NCBI GenBank assembly: GCA_008933995.1
Contig: WARS01000029.1
Location: 14,145,107 to 14,209,106, forward strand
Direction: 5' to 3'
DNA from: Datnioides undecimradiatus
Taxonomy: Eukaryota > Chordata > Actinopteri > Lobotiformes > Datnioididae
DNA: 64,000 bases
Positions 12,600-24,802 of the stretch are shown in pieces. How positions within the stretch are numbered: the first letter of the stretch is position 1; each line of letters opens with the position of its first letter. The translations under genes and the position numbers were made by a program. The notes below the pieces were generated by a model, which did no database searches, had not been told where the DNA came from, and was given only the letters and a program-made list of their open reading frames with translations.

Positions 12600-13560
12600 G
12601 AAAGCAAAGAAGGGAGAAAGATGGAGCTTCGTTTCTAAAATCCCAAGTCTAAAACCCCACAGTGAACCAGTGATTATCCTGCATTCAGCAAAAACCAAAT
12701 AAGTCCTGTAATTCCTCCAAAGGGCCGGGATGCTAAAAGAGCTAATTTGACAGAACAAGTATAAGAGAGAAAAAGTATTTTCCGTAATAATCTGTGGATT
12801 TAGCAGGAGAAAGGGAGGATACCTGGGATAAAGCAGGGGTTTGGCTGAATCCATTACACCAGTGCTATGGGATTATTAACACAGCCAGGAGTCACTGGGG
12901 CTGATAAATACCCATATGAAGACATTGCAGGGGCAGTGAAATGTGTCGTTTTCCACTCCCGACAGCACGGAAAGGAAGAAAAACCATTAAAATGGCATGC
13001 AATTTATTTGTCAGCTTAGAAGAAAAAAAGGAAAGAAAAAAGTCTGTATCTCGTAAAAGTATTTTTTTTTTCAAAGCAGGAAGGCTATTTTCCTCTTGAG
13101 CTGCTCAGAAAAAGGAATACGCCTTATTAGCCTCTGCGACACACAGAGCGTTATTTGGTTATGCAGTGAAGCCTAAAACAGAGTCGGCGTTTAAAGCTGC
13201 GTCGTCCCTCCATCTCACTGAGTGATTACCTCTGTCAGGCCTTCAGCAGACCACGCAAGGCGCACACAGCTGGGCAGACACACACATACGCACCCCTTGA
13301 CAAAGTTGTGCGCGTGCACATGCACACACAGAGCATAAAACACCTGTCCCCTAAAACGCCCGAGAGCTCTCATCCTGCCTCTGCCACACCTCAATGTGCA
13401 GTAATTCTGGAAAAGGACCTCTTTAAGATTCGCAGCCATAAAAGCCAGGCACAGACTGAGCCATTAAATGGCTGCTGTTGGTGCTGGGATGCATCTGCAG
13501 CTCAGAGCAAGGAATCATTCCTAGACCATTAGTCTAACACTCAGATCTGTAGACAACAGT
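12600..13560. promoter_or_regulatory. Candidate conserved non-coding element cluster
   Basis: Repeat-free sequence with blocks such as GGGATTATTAACACAGCC, AACCATTAAAATGGCATGCA, GCTAATTTGACAG and GCCTTATTAGCCTCTGCGAC, plus retained CpGs (GTCGGCG, GCGTCGTC). The texture resembles developmental enhancers, which are expected in the desert beside elavl4. No conservation data. Confidence 0.35.
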
Positions 13561-15059
13561 AAAAGAGACGCCTATGAAAATGTGGTTTATTCTTTGTGAT
13601 GCAAATGCGGTAAATGAAAGGGCGTGGGTGAGAGATACTCAACAAAAGCCATTTCCGGGGATGAATGGGAAAAAAGGGGGGTACTGAAATAACTAACACA
13701 GCATCTATAATGAGTTTTGTTCAAAAGTAGGAAGCAGTTGGCTCGCAGTGCCTCTCCAGCCGGTCCCCTCCTTGCTCTCTCCTTGAACGCTGCAAAACTC
13801 AGGAGGAGGATGAGGAAATGCAAGCCAGCACTGGTGGACGCTGATGTTCTCTTAAACCCTGTCTTAATTAAAAAACATGAAAAGACAACAACAACAAAAA
13901 AAAAGCACAGAACCCGAGGATATGCTAGTTTACTGTTCTCCCTGAGCCCTTTCCAAGGACTCTCACTAAATGTTTAATTTCACTGCAGACAGTGACATTT
14001 ATCAGTGGGTTTCCAGTGGGGATGCTCATAAACAGCCTGTTCCCTGGACAGAGGCATCTTGGCCTGAGGGGGGAGACAGACGGAAACAGAGATGGAGTGA
14101 GACAGGGAGATGAGAGAGGCAGCATCATGACTCTCTGATTGAAAAAGAAAGAAACAGGAAGATGGGGGGGTGCTAAAGAGAAGAAAAGACAATGAAGTTA
14201 TACGAGACTTTCAATTTAGTGTGAACCATCCTCTCCACATCTATCAATCGTGAAAGTCTTTCTTGGGATTAAATGAGCAAGAGGAGGCAGCAGTAGCCTT
14301 GGTATCCTTTCCTCGAAACATTTCTCAGAAGTAGAGCTGCCTCTCGAGGCTGAGATAAACTCATTGGTTGAGACTCCACGGTTGAAGGTAAAGAACCACA
14401 GTTTTTAAAGCCAAGTGATTCCACGCTGTAGTCCAATGATTGGGATAAATTGAGGTTCAGACGAGGCACTTTAAGTAGGTGCTGACTTGTTGCCAGACAA
14501 ATTTTAAGGCTGGTTTCTTTTTAATTTTACCATGACTCCCAATAACTGATGTGACATATCATGGTTCCAGTCGAAGTCTTGCAAATTTCCACATTTATAA
14601 TGTTAAGATGGCAAAAGTGGCATCATTGCAGTTTATTATCCATAACAGAGGCTCCTGTTATTTTCACTTGTAGCCCTACCTGCTCTACTTACTTTTTACC
14701 TTCTGCCAAGTCTTTCCTGAAATCTTTGTCTTTCCATATCTTGAGGTTCTGATAAATATTTTTTCTGCTACATTTAAAGAAGGATCACACAAATAAAGGT
14801 TGGAACTGATGCTGATTACCTTCACATTGCACAGATGCATTGCGTAAGTCATTGCATCTAAGATTAACTAAAGAACATGGAGTAAAATATAACAAAAAAG
14901 ATGGTGACACAGGAACTTGAGCACACTGATTCATTTACACTCCAGCACAGTCCTCATAAAAGTCAAAATAGACAAAGTCACAAGGCAAAAACAGATATAG
15001 TCAATGTGGAACAGGTATTCAATTGTCATTGGAGGAATGATTTCAAATCTATTTGATGT
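13561..15059. other. Intergenic, nothing recognised
   Basis: Unique-looking sequence. Several short opposing open frames (13587-14192) show no domain. A purine-rich patch lies at 14070-14190. Confidence 0.5.
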
Positions 15060-15970
15060 GGATCCAAGGGTGAAAGTTGCACTGAAACAAAGGAGTACAA
15101 TTATAGTTTTTGTTAAAGGTACAGAGATAGATGCAAAAAAGTAAAACTACTGCATCAGTCAAAAGTAATAAATTAGGAAACAAATCTACAAAGTTCAGTT
15201 CATTTGGGCCAAAAGGCTCAACTGATTGTGAATCCAATATGCCTCTTTGCAAAGCAGTGAGTTGATAATGGATGAATTTTTTCCCATTCATCTGAACTTT
15301 AATGACACAGCAGAGCCATTGTTAGCCTGGGAATAATATCGAGCAATAGCATAATCCATGTTTTTGTGTGCGTAGCCTACAGCAGTTTTGTGTTCAGATA
15401 CGCAAATCTTTTAAAGCTCTTTCAGTTTGTCCAACATAAACCAGAACACATGGACATTTCTGCATGTAGATAACATGTGCTGCAATTTATGAGGGATTTT
15501 ATATGGTGTGTTTTTACCAGCACCGCACATGCATGTGTTAGAACATTGTGCACAGTGGCCACAGCAGAAAAAGCCTTGTAGTTTGATTAGATGGCTGGGA
15601 CAGTGTTCGCTAGTTTTCTAGGGTCAGAATGTACCAGTGTGTTTCTCAGATTGTGAGAGCATCCATTTTGACTCTGCCGAAGACACAAAAATGATCAAAC
15701 ACTGCTCTGCTTGGATATTTACAGGCTTCAGATCAATGTGTTTGTGTACTTTACTTTACTCTAAGAAGCACCTGATCCAGCTTCATATGGCTGGAGGATG
15801 CACACAAAACCATGTTTCACTGGAACTGTGCTTGTTTCTGCACCAGTTTCTTAGCAAATCTGTTTTTTTCCTCTTCTGTTGAGAAGCAGCTTTGCTGACT
15901 GGATAATGACGTGGTTGGGGTGGATGTTGACTGAACAAAACGCAGGACTTTGACATGAGAGAATTGGGTA
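15060..15970 (-). mobile_element. Degraded Penelope-like element (GIY-YIG endonuclease end)
   Basis: On the minus strand a GIY-YIG endonuclease domain can be read in two frames. VIYMQKCPCVLVYVGQTER, followed by ALKDLRI, lies at 15397-15474. A frameshift leads into SEHKTAVGYAHKNMDYAIAR and on to SLKFR at 15291-15398. A third frame near 15230-15260 gives KEAYWIHN, holding the conserved Glu helix, and PNELN follows. Upstream in the gene direction are the Cys-rich GFFCCGHCAQC (about 15530-15575) and LRNTLVHSDP (about 15620-15650). These are the linker motifs found between the reverse transcriptase and the nuclease in Penelope-like elements. Frameshifts and stops show it is inactive. The reverse transcriptase core is not recognisable. 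Confidence 0.8.
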
Positions 15971-16559
15971 GTAGTAGTAAAGTCAGTTATTTTTGACTAC
16001 TTCTGTACAATGAAAACAAATGAAATCCATTGTCAGTGACCATTTTACTGGTACAAAGTTTCTTGCCCAATAGACTTTATTCATCAACAATGGTGGCATC
16101 ACATTTCCCTCCATTTACTGATGCACATTAGTCATATGTAATCATAATTTCTCAAATTTGTTATTCATTCATATTTTGAAAACAGTTAGCTCTCTGGCTA
16201 CAGACATTGTTAGCAAGGTAACATAAAAATCCCTTTCCTTTCTGTTTAGTAGCTATTTGTTTATTGGCTCCTCACAAATGCTTCATAGGTTTCTACTGTA
16301 ATGAATGTTCATTAGACACAGAAATGAAGTGGAAAGTAAGGGTCTTTTTGGTGAGGGGGAACTATCATTACATGTCAGATGGAAGAGCTTGTTCTTTTGA
16401 AACAGGGAAGGCTACTCCAAATGACTTATGCTTTTTTGCACCCCCACCCCACCGTCTCTCTCCATGCTCTCTCCTCTCTTCCTCGAGGCATACATTTTCT
16501 CCTCTCCATTCATATGTCAGTTCCTCTCTCCACAATCCTTCCCCCCACAGATTTATTCA
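15971..16559. other. Intergenic, nothing recognised
   Basis: May include diverged upstream Penelope-like sequence. A pyrimidine-rich patch at 16437-16550 accounts for the open frame there. Confidence 0.45.
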
Positions 16560-17230
16560 GGAATACGAAATGAAATCCTCTCGCACTTTTGACTTGTATT
16601 AAATGCCTTCATTCAAAATGAGGCTTGTGAAAACGACTTGCACTGAGGAGGTGTCAGGGCGCGGAGTCTGTTAACATGCATACTTGTACACTCGACTTAG
16701 CCCCTCTCCCTATCACATGTGATATGACCTGACCCGTCAGGCGGTGGGGTAAACAAAATGAAAGGAGTAACAGAGGTTATAGACTAAAGAGGCTAATATT
16801 AATCCTCAAGGCCTCTTCAAGATGACAAAAAGAGGCAGTGAAGCCATTAAAACAGCAGCGGCTCCTCAATGTCTCCTACGTTCTCCTATTATGGGTCACA
16901 TGAACCCTTTTCCACCTCTACTCTCAGCATCACTGCAAACTTTGAGCAAGTTTTAAGTTTGATGAGTGTTGAGGCATTAAAATGAAATGTCTGCAATTTT
17001 CTCCCCTCATGGGGGAATTTGCATCAGCCTGAGTGTCCTTCAGAGTCGTCATAGACCAGCACCCTGCTTCAGAGCCAAGTCATGATTAAAGGTACAGTCA
17101 TCAATCGAGCAGTGTGAAAGCAACAAGATCTCTTTCCCCCTGTCTTTTATCAACATACCTCTGCTGTTATTTCTGATTATTTATGATGTGATTAGCCATT
17201 AGATCTAGAGTTTATGGCTTTTGATTGACA
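16560..17230. promoter_or_regulatory. Candidate conserved non-coding element cluster
   Basis: Repeat-free, with GGCTAATATTAATCCTCAAG, GGGGTAAACAAAATG (forkhead-like), AATTTGCATCAGCC (octamer-like), AAGTCATGATTAAAGG and GATGTGATTAGCCATTAGAT. The motif density suggests an enhancer, but conservation was not tested. Confidence 0.35.
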
Positions 17231-18717
17231 TTGAATTAAACTCACCCCTCAGTGCATTTCTGAAACAGCTGACTGTGACTTTAAGACGAGGTGTGTTTGT
17301 GAGACTGATGAATCAGCGTTGCATTCAGCAGCCAAACAGATGTTGTTCCCCTCCTGTTAGCAGAGAAATGCCTACAGTGTCCTGCACGGGACATTTGGCA
17401 CCCTGATGTCTGTCATTATTCATTGTGAGAGGGTTTCCAATAACAAGGGCAAGCAGGGGGCATTTTTTGAGCACATTATCCACAGAGAGATGCGTACATA
17501 ATGCATGGCGTTGCCATGGGGCACACAAGGCAAAAAGTGGCCCCTGCTCAGCGTGATCTTGCCTGGATTGCTAGAGTGAAGCTCAGGGAAATGAGTGAGA
17601 TTGAGTGAGAGTCCTTGGAGAGAATCCAGTCATCAAGTGTTTGGATGCTGATGCATAAGTTTGAGGACAGCCCATGTGCTGTGTATACTTTTATATATGG
17701 ACCTTTTAAGATAAAGATAAGATAAAGAAAGATGTAAAAAGAACCCTTCTTTAAATCTGCTTTTTTCAGCTTGTCGCTCAGAAAGAGCCAAGCCCTGTCT
17801 GTGTCGTCTCCACAGCTGCACTCTGTCACAGGAGCAGCAGGCGCTCACTGCAAAGTGTGCAGGAAAAATTGACTTTGTACTTTTCCTTCATACAATATCG
17901 AGGGTAGCCATATTAATGCAGGGAAAATGGAGCAATGGATGAAAAAGGAGAGACGGATAGACGGAATGAAAGCACCAGCTCTTTAACAGAGGAGTCCTCC
18001 TGTGGGAATATGTAAATAGTTTCACTTAAGTGCTTGAACCAAAAGAGACGAGAGTGAGTGAGAGCAGCTATTAGCAGAGAATAGATCCACGCAGGTAAAA
18101 ACTGTGCACCTAAGCAAGGATTTTCTCCATCAATTTCATCTGTCATTAAATCATAACCAGAAAAGCCATCTGTTATCAGAAATGGACAGAATAAACACGT
18201 CACAAAATGAAGCCGACTGTCTGGCACCATACCTGCTGCACTTAAAAGTCAAGACTGCAGAATCTCAAGTAACAGCTTTGGTCCTGTGAGTCCTATGGTG
18301 CCACTTAAAATTAATTTAGGATGATATTTAAAAACTGTGTGAGATGACTCAGGTGGTGGTTTACAGGCAAGCCAGTGTTTATATGCTTGGGTCATTTGGA
18401 AGAAGACTTTCAGAGAACTCCTCTGAATCACAGTTTACATTATTCTTCTTTCTCCTCCTCCCCCTTTGTCCTTGTCAGGGCTGTGAGAAGGGTGTGATGA
18501 TGCTGCTCAGCATGTGTGGCTTCCTGGTGTTGTCCAATAAAAACAACTGACAGAAAGAAGAAACTCTCCAGTGTTTCATTAAGTGTTGGTTCTGCACACA
18601 CAGCTAGAATAGTGTCTAGTGTCTATATTTTAATTACTCAGTTTGTCTGCTTCAATCTGTTTATCTGTCTACATCTGTGTTGTTGGCACCTCTGAAATAT
18701 CTGTTGTTTTCATTTAT
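17231..18717. other. Intergenic, nothing recognised
   Basis: No mobile element or exon recognised. The open frames at 17548-17848 and 17913-18230 have no domain. Confidence 0.5.
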
Positions 18718-19147
18718 ATGTCAGGACTTATTCGTTTTGTCTCTCTCTTTGTCCTTCACCTCAGCATTCACCTTCACATGGTAACAGTTCATCTGGTTCT
18801 GTAGGTTATCCCCTGACTCCTTGGTCCACTGGCTCAGCAGAGTTTCACACCTTTCCGTGTTGGCTGAGTTGGACCTGCTAGAGGTGTTGGCAGTCCAGAA
18901 GCACCACCCTATGTGTCAGTTATGGCCCTGAGGAGAGAAGGCCTCTCCTCGTAATACTGTGGAAGGTCTTTCTGCTCATCCGGTTTTCAGTGTTGCTCAG
19001 GGCAGCCTTGATCCTGCTCTTTTTTAGCAATCTACCCTTCTGCGGAGACATCTGGGACATTTCCACGGCACCTTTAGGTACTAGAGGGAGTTTTTCCAAG
19101 AGGATTAAGAGTTTTTTCAACTTCTCTGCCTTGAGCAGAACCTTCAT
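18718..19147 (-). pseudogene. Unrecognised protein-like remnant
   Basis: Two adjacent minus-strand stretches read as plausible protein, in different frames and separated by stops. One covers 18920-19147 and contains SRIKAALSNTENRMSRKTFH. The other covers about 18718-18880 and contains CETLLSQWTKESGDNLQNQM followed by KVNAEVKDKERDKTNKS, ending in a stop. Both are charged, low in low-complexity sequence, and richer in G+C than the flanks. I could not match them to a named family. They may be a gene or retrocopy relic, or chance. The hAT relic starts 79 bp to the right. Confidence 0.3.
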
Positions 19148-19225
19148 AATAAGGCTGTTGTTCTCTCAGAGCAATAAAAGTTTTTCCCCTTCCAAGGTCA
19201 TTCCTGCACACTGTGTAGTCCGTAC

Positions 19226-19911
19226 CATTGGTTCTCAAACAAGGGGTCAGGACCTGCATGAGGGTAGTGAGATGATTTCTGAGAGGCATCACATGGTTGT
19301 GTGATGTGGTTGTGTTTGGACTGGGGACTGGTTTTTACATTATATCACCGGTGCCAGTGATATTTGCCTTAGAAAAATTTTGTTGAGTGTCAAAGTGGAT
19401 GTGCATGTAGTGCTTTGGCAACACACATACAAGATGATTGGGCTTAACCAAGTAGCTAGCCATCACAGGAAACAACTACTGAGTGATGGCCTCAAAGAAA
19501 CAATATTCCTAACTTTGGCCAGAAAGTATTTTTATATATTAAACGGTTTTCTATTTATTTCTATCTATTACTGTTCTTTTACACCTAAAATAGACACGTT
19601 GAACTTGAAGACGTCATTATTTTAATAAATCTAAAAATGTACAAATTTTCATTTGTAATAGATTTTGATTTGCTTTCTTTTAATAATTAGTTTTTGGTAT
19701 TGTGGAGTGACGGCCCAGTGCTATAGAATACTGGTGTTGATGCATCTTGGAGCACAGTATCAGGTAACCTTCAGGCTTGCGCCTAATGGATGGTGGATTT
19801 TATGTGGATGCATTTACATATCTGCTGGGGCAAGTGTTAAAATGCAGCTTGCTGACTTACTGAAACTGCTAGAGAGATGAGTCACATCTCTGTTAAAGTT
19901 GAGGACTGCTG
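19226..19911. mobile_element. Degraded hAT (Charlie-like) non-autonomous transposon
   Basis: The left end CATTGGTTCTCAAACAAGGG is close to the widespread hAT terminus CAGTGGTTCTCAACCTGGGG and is followed by GAGATGATTTCTGAGAGGCA, a familiar internal block of such repeats. The right end AAAGTTGAGGACTGCTG is the matching inverted terminus. No transposase is present and no clear 8-bp duplication remains. Confidence 0.65.
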
Positions 19912-21610
19912 TAATCACCAACTTTCAGATTTTTTTCTTGGAAAATCATATTTTGACTTCCTTGACTTGCAGCCTGGTAGTCTGCAGGTCCTTCTGGATC
20001 TCAAGGAAAGGTGCAGCCTGAGTCAGTGGGGTTACTTGAACAGTTGATGACCTCCTCTAACAGAAGGAGTCAGCCTTTCTTTGAAGACCAACATAACTGT
20101 AACTCCCCCTGTCCTCTTCCGCCATGTTTCAAGACCCATAACTGACATTTTTTCATCATCACTGCTCTTTGTGCTGGATTCCCACACCTGACATTACACG
20201 GTTTATTAGCCAACATACCGTACTGTACTGAGGTATTAAAAATCTTCAGTTTTTTATGCATGTGTATATACTCAGCATATCAACATTAAAATGAAAAACA
20301 TCTAGTGCTCACTTGGGTAATAATGTTTTGTCCAGGCTAATAGTTGTTTCAGTCTTTGGGCTACATCTGTCCCAGTTCAACACAAACACGCATTCTCCAA
20401 AGTCTACTTCACCTATAATTGAAGTAATTATTGGGACCCTGGAAGGTCAACAGCATAGCTTATTAGCTTTCACTCCAATGCCAAGACTCTCTGTCCAGCT
20501 GCCTTTAATGTTATGCATGCAAAGCTAAATGTAGCATTAGTGGAGCCCTAGAGAGCAGGGTTTGACATTGATGACTTTGTTAAGGGGAACATATGTTTGA
20601 ACAGATCGCCCCCTCTATAAATATAGGCTGTATTCAATCCCCATGGCCTGAAGACTGGCGGCAATGTATGTCTGCATGACATTATACAGAAAGAGAACAA
20701 AGGAGGTGGAAAATGTGTGTGAGAGAGAGGGAGAAAGGCACAGAGAGGGGAGAGAGGGCAAACATCTTCTGTGTTTTAACATTTCAGCTCAGGTGGAAAA
20801 TTATAGCTCAGCTTGTATGGTGAACACTTTATGTTTTGCTTTGCACTTCATTTTTTCGTCCTAAATTATTGTAAATTGAGTTGACGCACCAAAGGGCATA
20901 ATGTACACATTTGTGACCTTCCTAGAATAATGCTCCTGGCAAAGTGACGTTTGATTGTCTCACAGGTTCTTTTTAACTTGATCATTTCCCAATTTAAACA
21001 CCTCACAGTAAAGTAAAATCAAAATTTGCATAAACGGATTATTGATTATTGATTGCAACAGAGCTATTTTGGACTACAGGCACAAATGAACTGTTGAGCT
21101 AACCTTGACACATTTCCAGAGGTGTTTTCAAAATGTCAATATTGACAAATGTGCTCCGTCACCAATAAATAAACAAACTATTGATTATCACATGAATATC
21201 AGAAGGTGTCAGTGCAAAAAAGTGTTGTTTGGCAGTACAGAGGCTATGCAGTTGTTTGGCAGTACAGATGCAGCAGCACACATACAATAATATGAAAGAA
21301 ACATTCAAACACACTACTTCCTTCACACACACAGAGTATGACGATTGTGGCAAAAGATTTGATCGTCTCGACTGCACTGAGCGTCACCAGACAATTATAA
21401 CATTTTTTTATAATCAGCGCCGTGCCCCACTCCCATTTTCTCTTTCTCATGATGGCAGTGTTGTTTTGTGAGTGGTGGGTAAACGAAGACCATTTTGCAG
21501 TGTGAGCAGATGGTGAGCATTGAAGTGCCTGTTGACAGGTAGCCTATAGCTTGTTGTCTGAGCTGGCGTTATCACACGCGCAGCAAGACACACGCCAAAA
21601 CACACACCTA

Positions 21611-21612
21611 TG

Positions 21613-21642
<30 letters not shown>
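21611..21642. repeat. (CA)n microsatellite
   Basis: Uninterrupted CA units in intergenic DNA. Confidence 0.9.
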
Positions 21643-21645
<3 letters not shown>

Positions 21646-24600
21646 GCAGCTTTGAGTCCTAATTGGTACCCAGAAGGGTTTGATGGAGAGAGCGAGTGAT
21701 AGAGTGGGAGAGCGAATGGTTTGAAAGAGGAAATGAACATCAAAAACACAGACCAGCTGGTCAACTATTTACTTCTAAGGCTCTGAAGGAAGGCATTCAC
21801 ATAAATGTAGAATTTTACTGAATGAAAAAATAGCATAGAATGAACCTAATGAAGTAAGCAAACACGTGAATTGTTCTCTGAAGTATTAGTTTGTGCCCCT
21901 GAGATATTAAGACAACACGAACAAAAACAGGGGCCTTTTTGTTGAAGACAGCTGTCACAGGATATCTGTCTGTTGGTCTCATTCGAACCTCTTTTGTGAA
22001 TGTCTTCGTCAAAGTGGCAACTCACAAATTCATTGTTAATTTAATTTTGTGACATCCTTGGTGATAATTGGTTATTACTGTGGTGTTCCTGCAATATGTT
22101 CTTGTGAAAGTGCTTGTCAGTCAAAGAGTAAGAATAGTAATACAGTGCCTCTTTTCCCCATATATTTCTGCTGGGTCTCCGTTTTCTGCGCCTATTCTTG
22201 GTGTTTGTTTTTTTTTTTGTTCAAACTATCACTTCTCCTATAAATAAGCCGGTTGTGCTGTTGTTAGAGACATAAAAATGAACTGCTGTGTGTGGAGGAG
22301 GATTTTACCAGTGACTTGGTATGGCAGTTATCACTGGCCCTTACCATAACCTTACCTTGTAGACAGATGTGTGCATCCGTGCAGCCATTATCACGTTTTT
22401 GCAAGACTGATGCCACATTTTACATAATGTCCACATAACAAACTACAAAACTGCTAATTATTTATTATAGCTAAGAACTAAACTTTTTTTTGGTTTTGAC
22501 CACAATTCACTCCACTCCTGTGCATGTTAGTGTCACCTAAGTCGATAAAGTGACTGTGATAGTAAGTGTTCTAGTTACCTGCTCCATAGTAAGGATGACT
22601 AATTGTGGTGGGATATACTACAGTGTATATGTATAGCCATAGTTCACTGGTTTGGCAATTACTACTGAATAAGTCAACATACTCAAGTACTGCAGTTTAT
22701 GTTGCAACCCTGGTAAAAAGTACCCAAACCAGAAATGATCCTGGTGGCGTGCAGGTGAATTGTATTCAACTCGGTGTAAGCTGGTACAGTCCAAGATCTG
22801 CACTCTGCTGCTGGATAGCTGACTGCTCAGTGACAACAGTCTCAATAGTGCTGGAATCTATGCTGCAACAATACAGAAGGAGCCATGAGCATGGACTAAG
22901 GGTCTAAACTCTGGCAAAGATTTAAGCATTTTTATCATTGCAGAAAGATGGAGTAGGCACATTTGATGTGATAACAGCACAGTGTATGTCACATTTAGGG
23001 AGGTGAATGTTTTATGTGGTGGATGCTACCAGATATTACCAGAGAGTGTTTGGAATAAAACCGTATGTTTCCTGTCCGATCATTGTAAAATGTTTTGTGT
23101 CAAATACCCTATTCACACAGGGCTTGTATTACTTACAATTTTCTCTTTTGTTCTAAAGAATGTAAACTTCATGATAGATTTGTACAGTGCAGAACTATTT
23201 TTTAATCTGTAGCGGTGGCATTGATGATGCCATATTACAGTCACTGATAGAACTGAAGAGGAAACACACTAGTTGTACTAGTCAATGACCAAAATCAATA
23301 TGTTGGTAGACCTTCTTGAGACATTGTGAGCATGTTCATGATTAGACAGCTTGACATTAAACTGAAATGCAGAGTGAAGAAAGTATCCATCTGGTCAGCT
23401 AAAAACACTTGACGTGAAGGGCATTTTCACAGCTGATTTCAAGGCAACTAAGGGATCAGAACCTGTCACTGCAAACATTTAAGTGATTGAAGAAGCACAG
23501 ATCTGTGTGTGAAGGAGAAACACTGCTGTTAAGCTGGGACTTCTTCATGCAGACTGTATCGATCAGGTGAATTCAACCAAAAGAGTCAAGCAGATTTCAC
23601 AGCTGAGTTGCAAGAGAGAAATACAAGGGCCTTTTTCAGAGCTTAGACAAATTGGAAGAGTTTCATCCAGAGCTTCATGTAGACAACAGGGCAAAACCAG
23701 TGAGCAACTGTGCTCAATGGCCAGAAACACGGTTATCACTCTTAGTTGTGGTAACAGAGCTGTGACACTGATGCCTGGATTTTCATCTGTACTTGAGATT
23801 TATTTGAAAATCATTGGACAAGTCCTACATGACCATGGGCCTTTTGTAAAACTGAACAGATAAACTTAAACTTAAACCAAGATGCTGAGACACATGTGTT
23901 AGTCTGATGTGACTGGGAGCAATAATGAGGCAAAAACAAATTTGTGGTCAGCCAATCTTTGTAAGATGTAGAGCATAACTAAACTCAGACTGGAAAACCT
24001 TCACGATTTGGTGGGTGTGTGAGATTTCATCAAGAAAAGACAAGACATGTGCATACGCCCGAACCACTGCTGATTCGCCGTCATGTCTCACAGTTCCCAA
24101 CCAACATTTGCAATGTCCAGATGTAAACCTGCAATCTCTTTCACATGTTGAGATATTATTTTGGTGTTGATAATATTACAACAATATTACAATATTACAA
24201 TGTTGTAACATTTAGATGAAGTCTGGGTGCAACAGATATAATAGAGAATGTTAGACTGCTTTTAAGTAAGCCCACCTGAGAAGGGCAAAAAAAGTTTCCT
24301 ATCAACTCATCAGTAGCAACAGTAATAGGTGTTAGTGGCAGACTGACCTTCGCTTCTGTGTTTACAGCTCAGAATGAGCTGTCTGACGAGCACAAACGTC
24401 CCCACAGCTGATGGCCTCTGTTTTCTGCTGACCTCACCCCGCTGTTTTTTAACATGCTGGAAAGATTTATTTTACTTTGACCCCTGCTTGTTTACCCTTT
24501 GTTCGACTTTACAATTGTTTGCGTGTTTTGTGTGCAGATATACTATGTATGGGATGGAAAAATTATCAGCATTAAACATGCAGAATTGTGTGTGTGTGTT

Positions 24601-24716
24601 TGTGAGCTTCACAGTCCAAGTAGTGGTCGCAGGCCAAATGGCGCATGGAGAAGCTTCATCTGCCTAAGTGGCCACTGGGGGCAGTGTTAAGTGTCCTGGA
24701 GGGTCTCCAAGGTCAT

Positions 24717-24802
24717 TACACACACACATACACACTCCACATACACACACACAGAAAATCAGAAGTGTGTATGTGTGTGTGTGTGTTTGTGTCTGTGTGT
24801 CC
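24717..24802. repeat. CA array facing a TG array
   Basis: CA-rich units at 24717-24753 are followed after a short spacer by TG-rich units at 24767-24800, forming a potential hairpin. The sequence GTGTCCTGGAGGG occurs on both sides of the pair (24690 and 24797), suggesting a local duplication. Confidence 0.75.

Noticed and set aside
23567..23863. 98-codon plus-strand frame as a gene
   Set aside because: No recognisable domain and no supporting exon or promoter structure.
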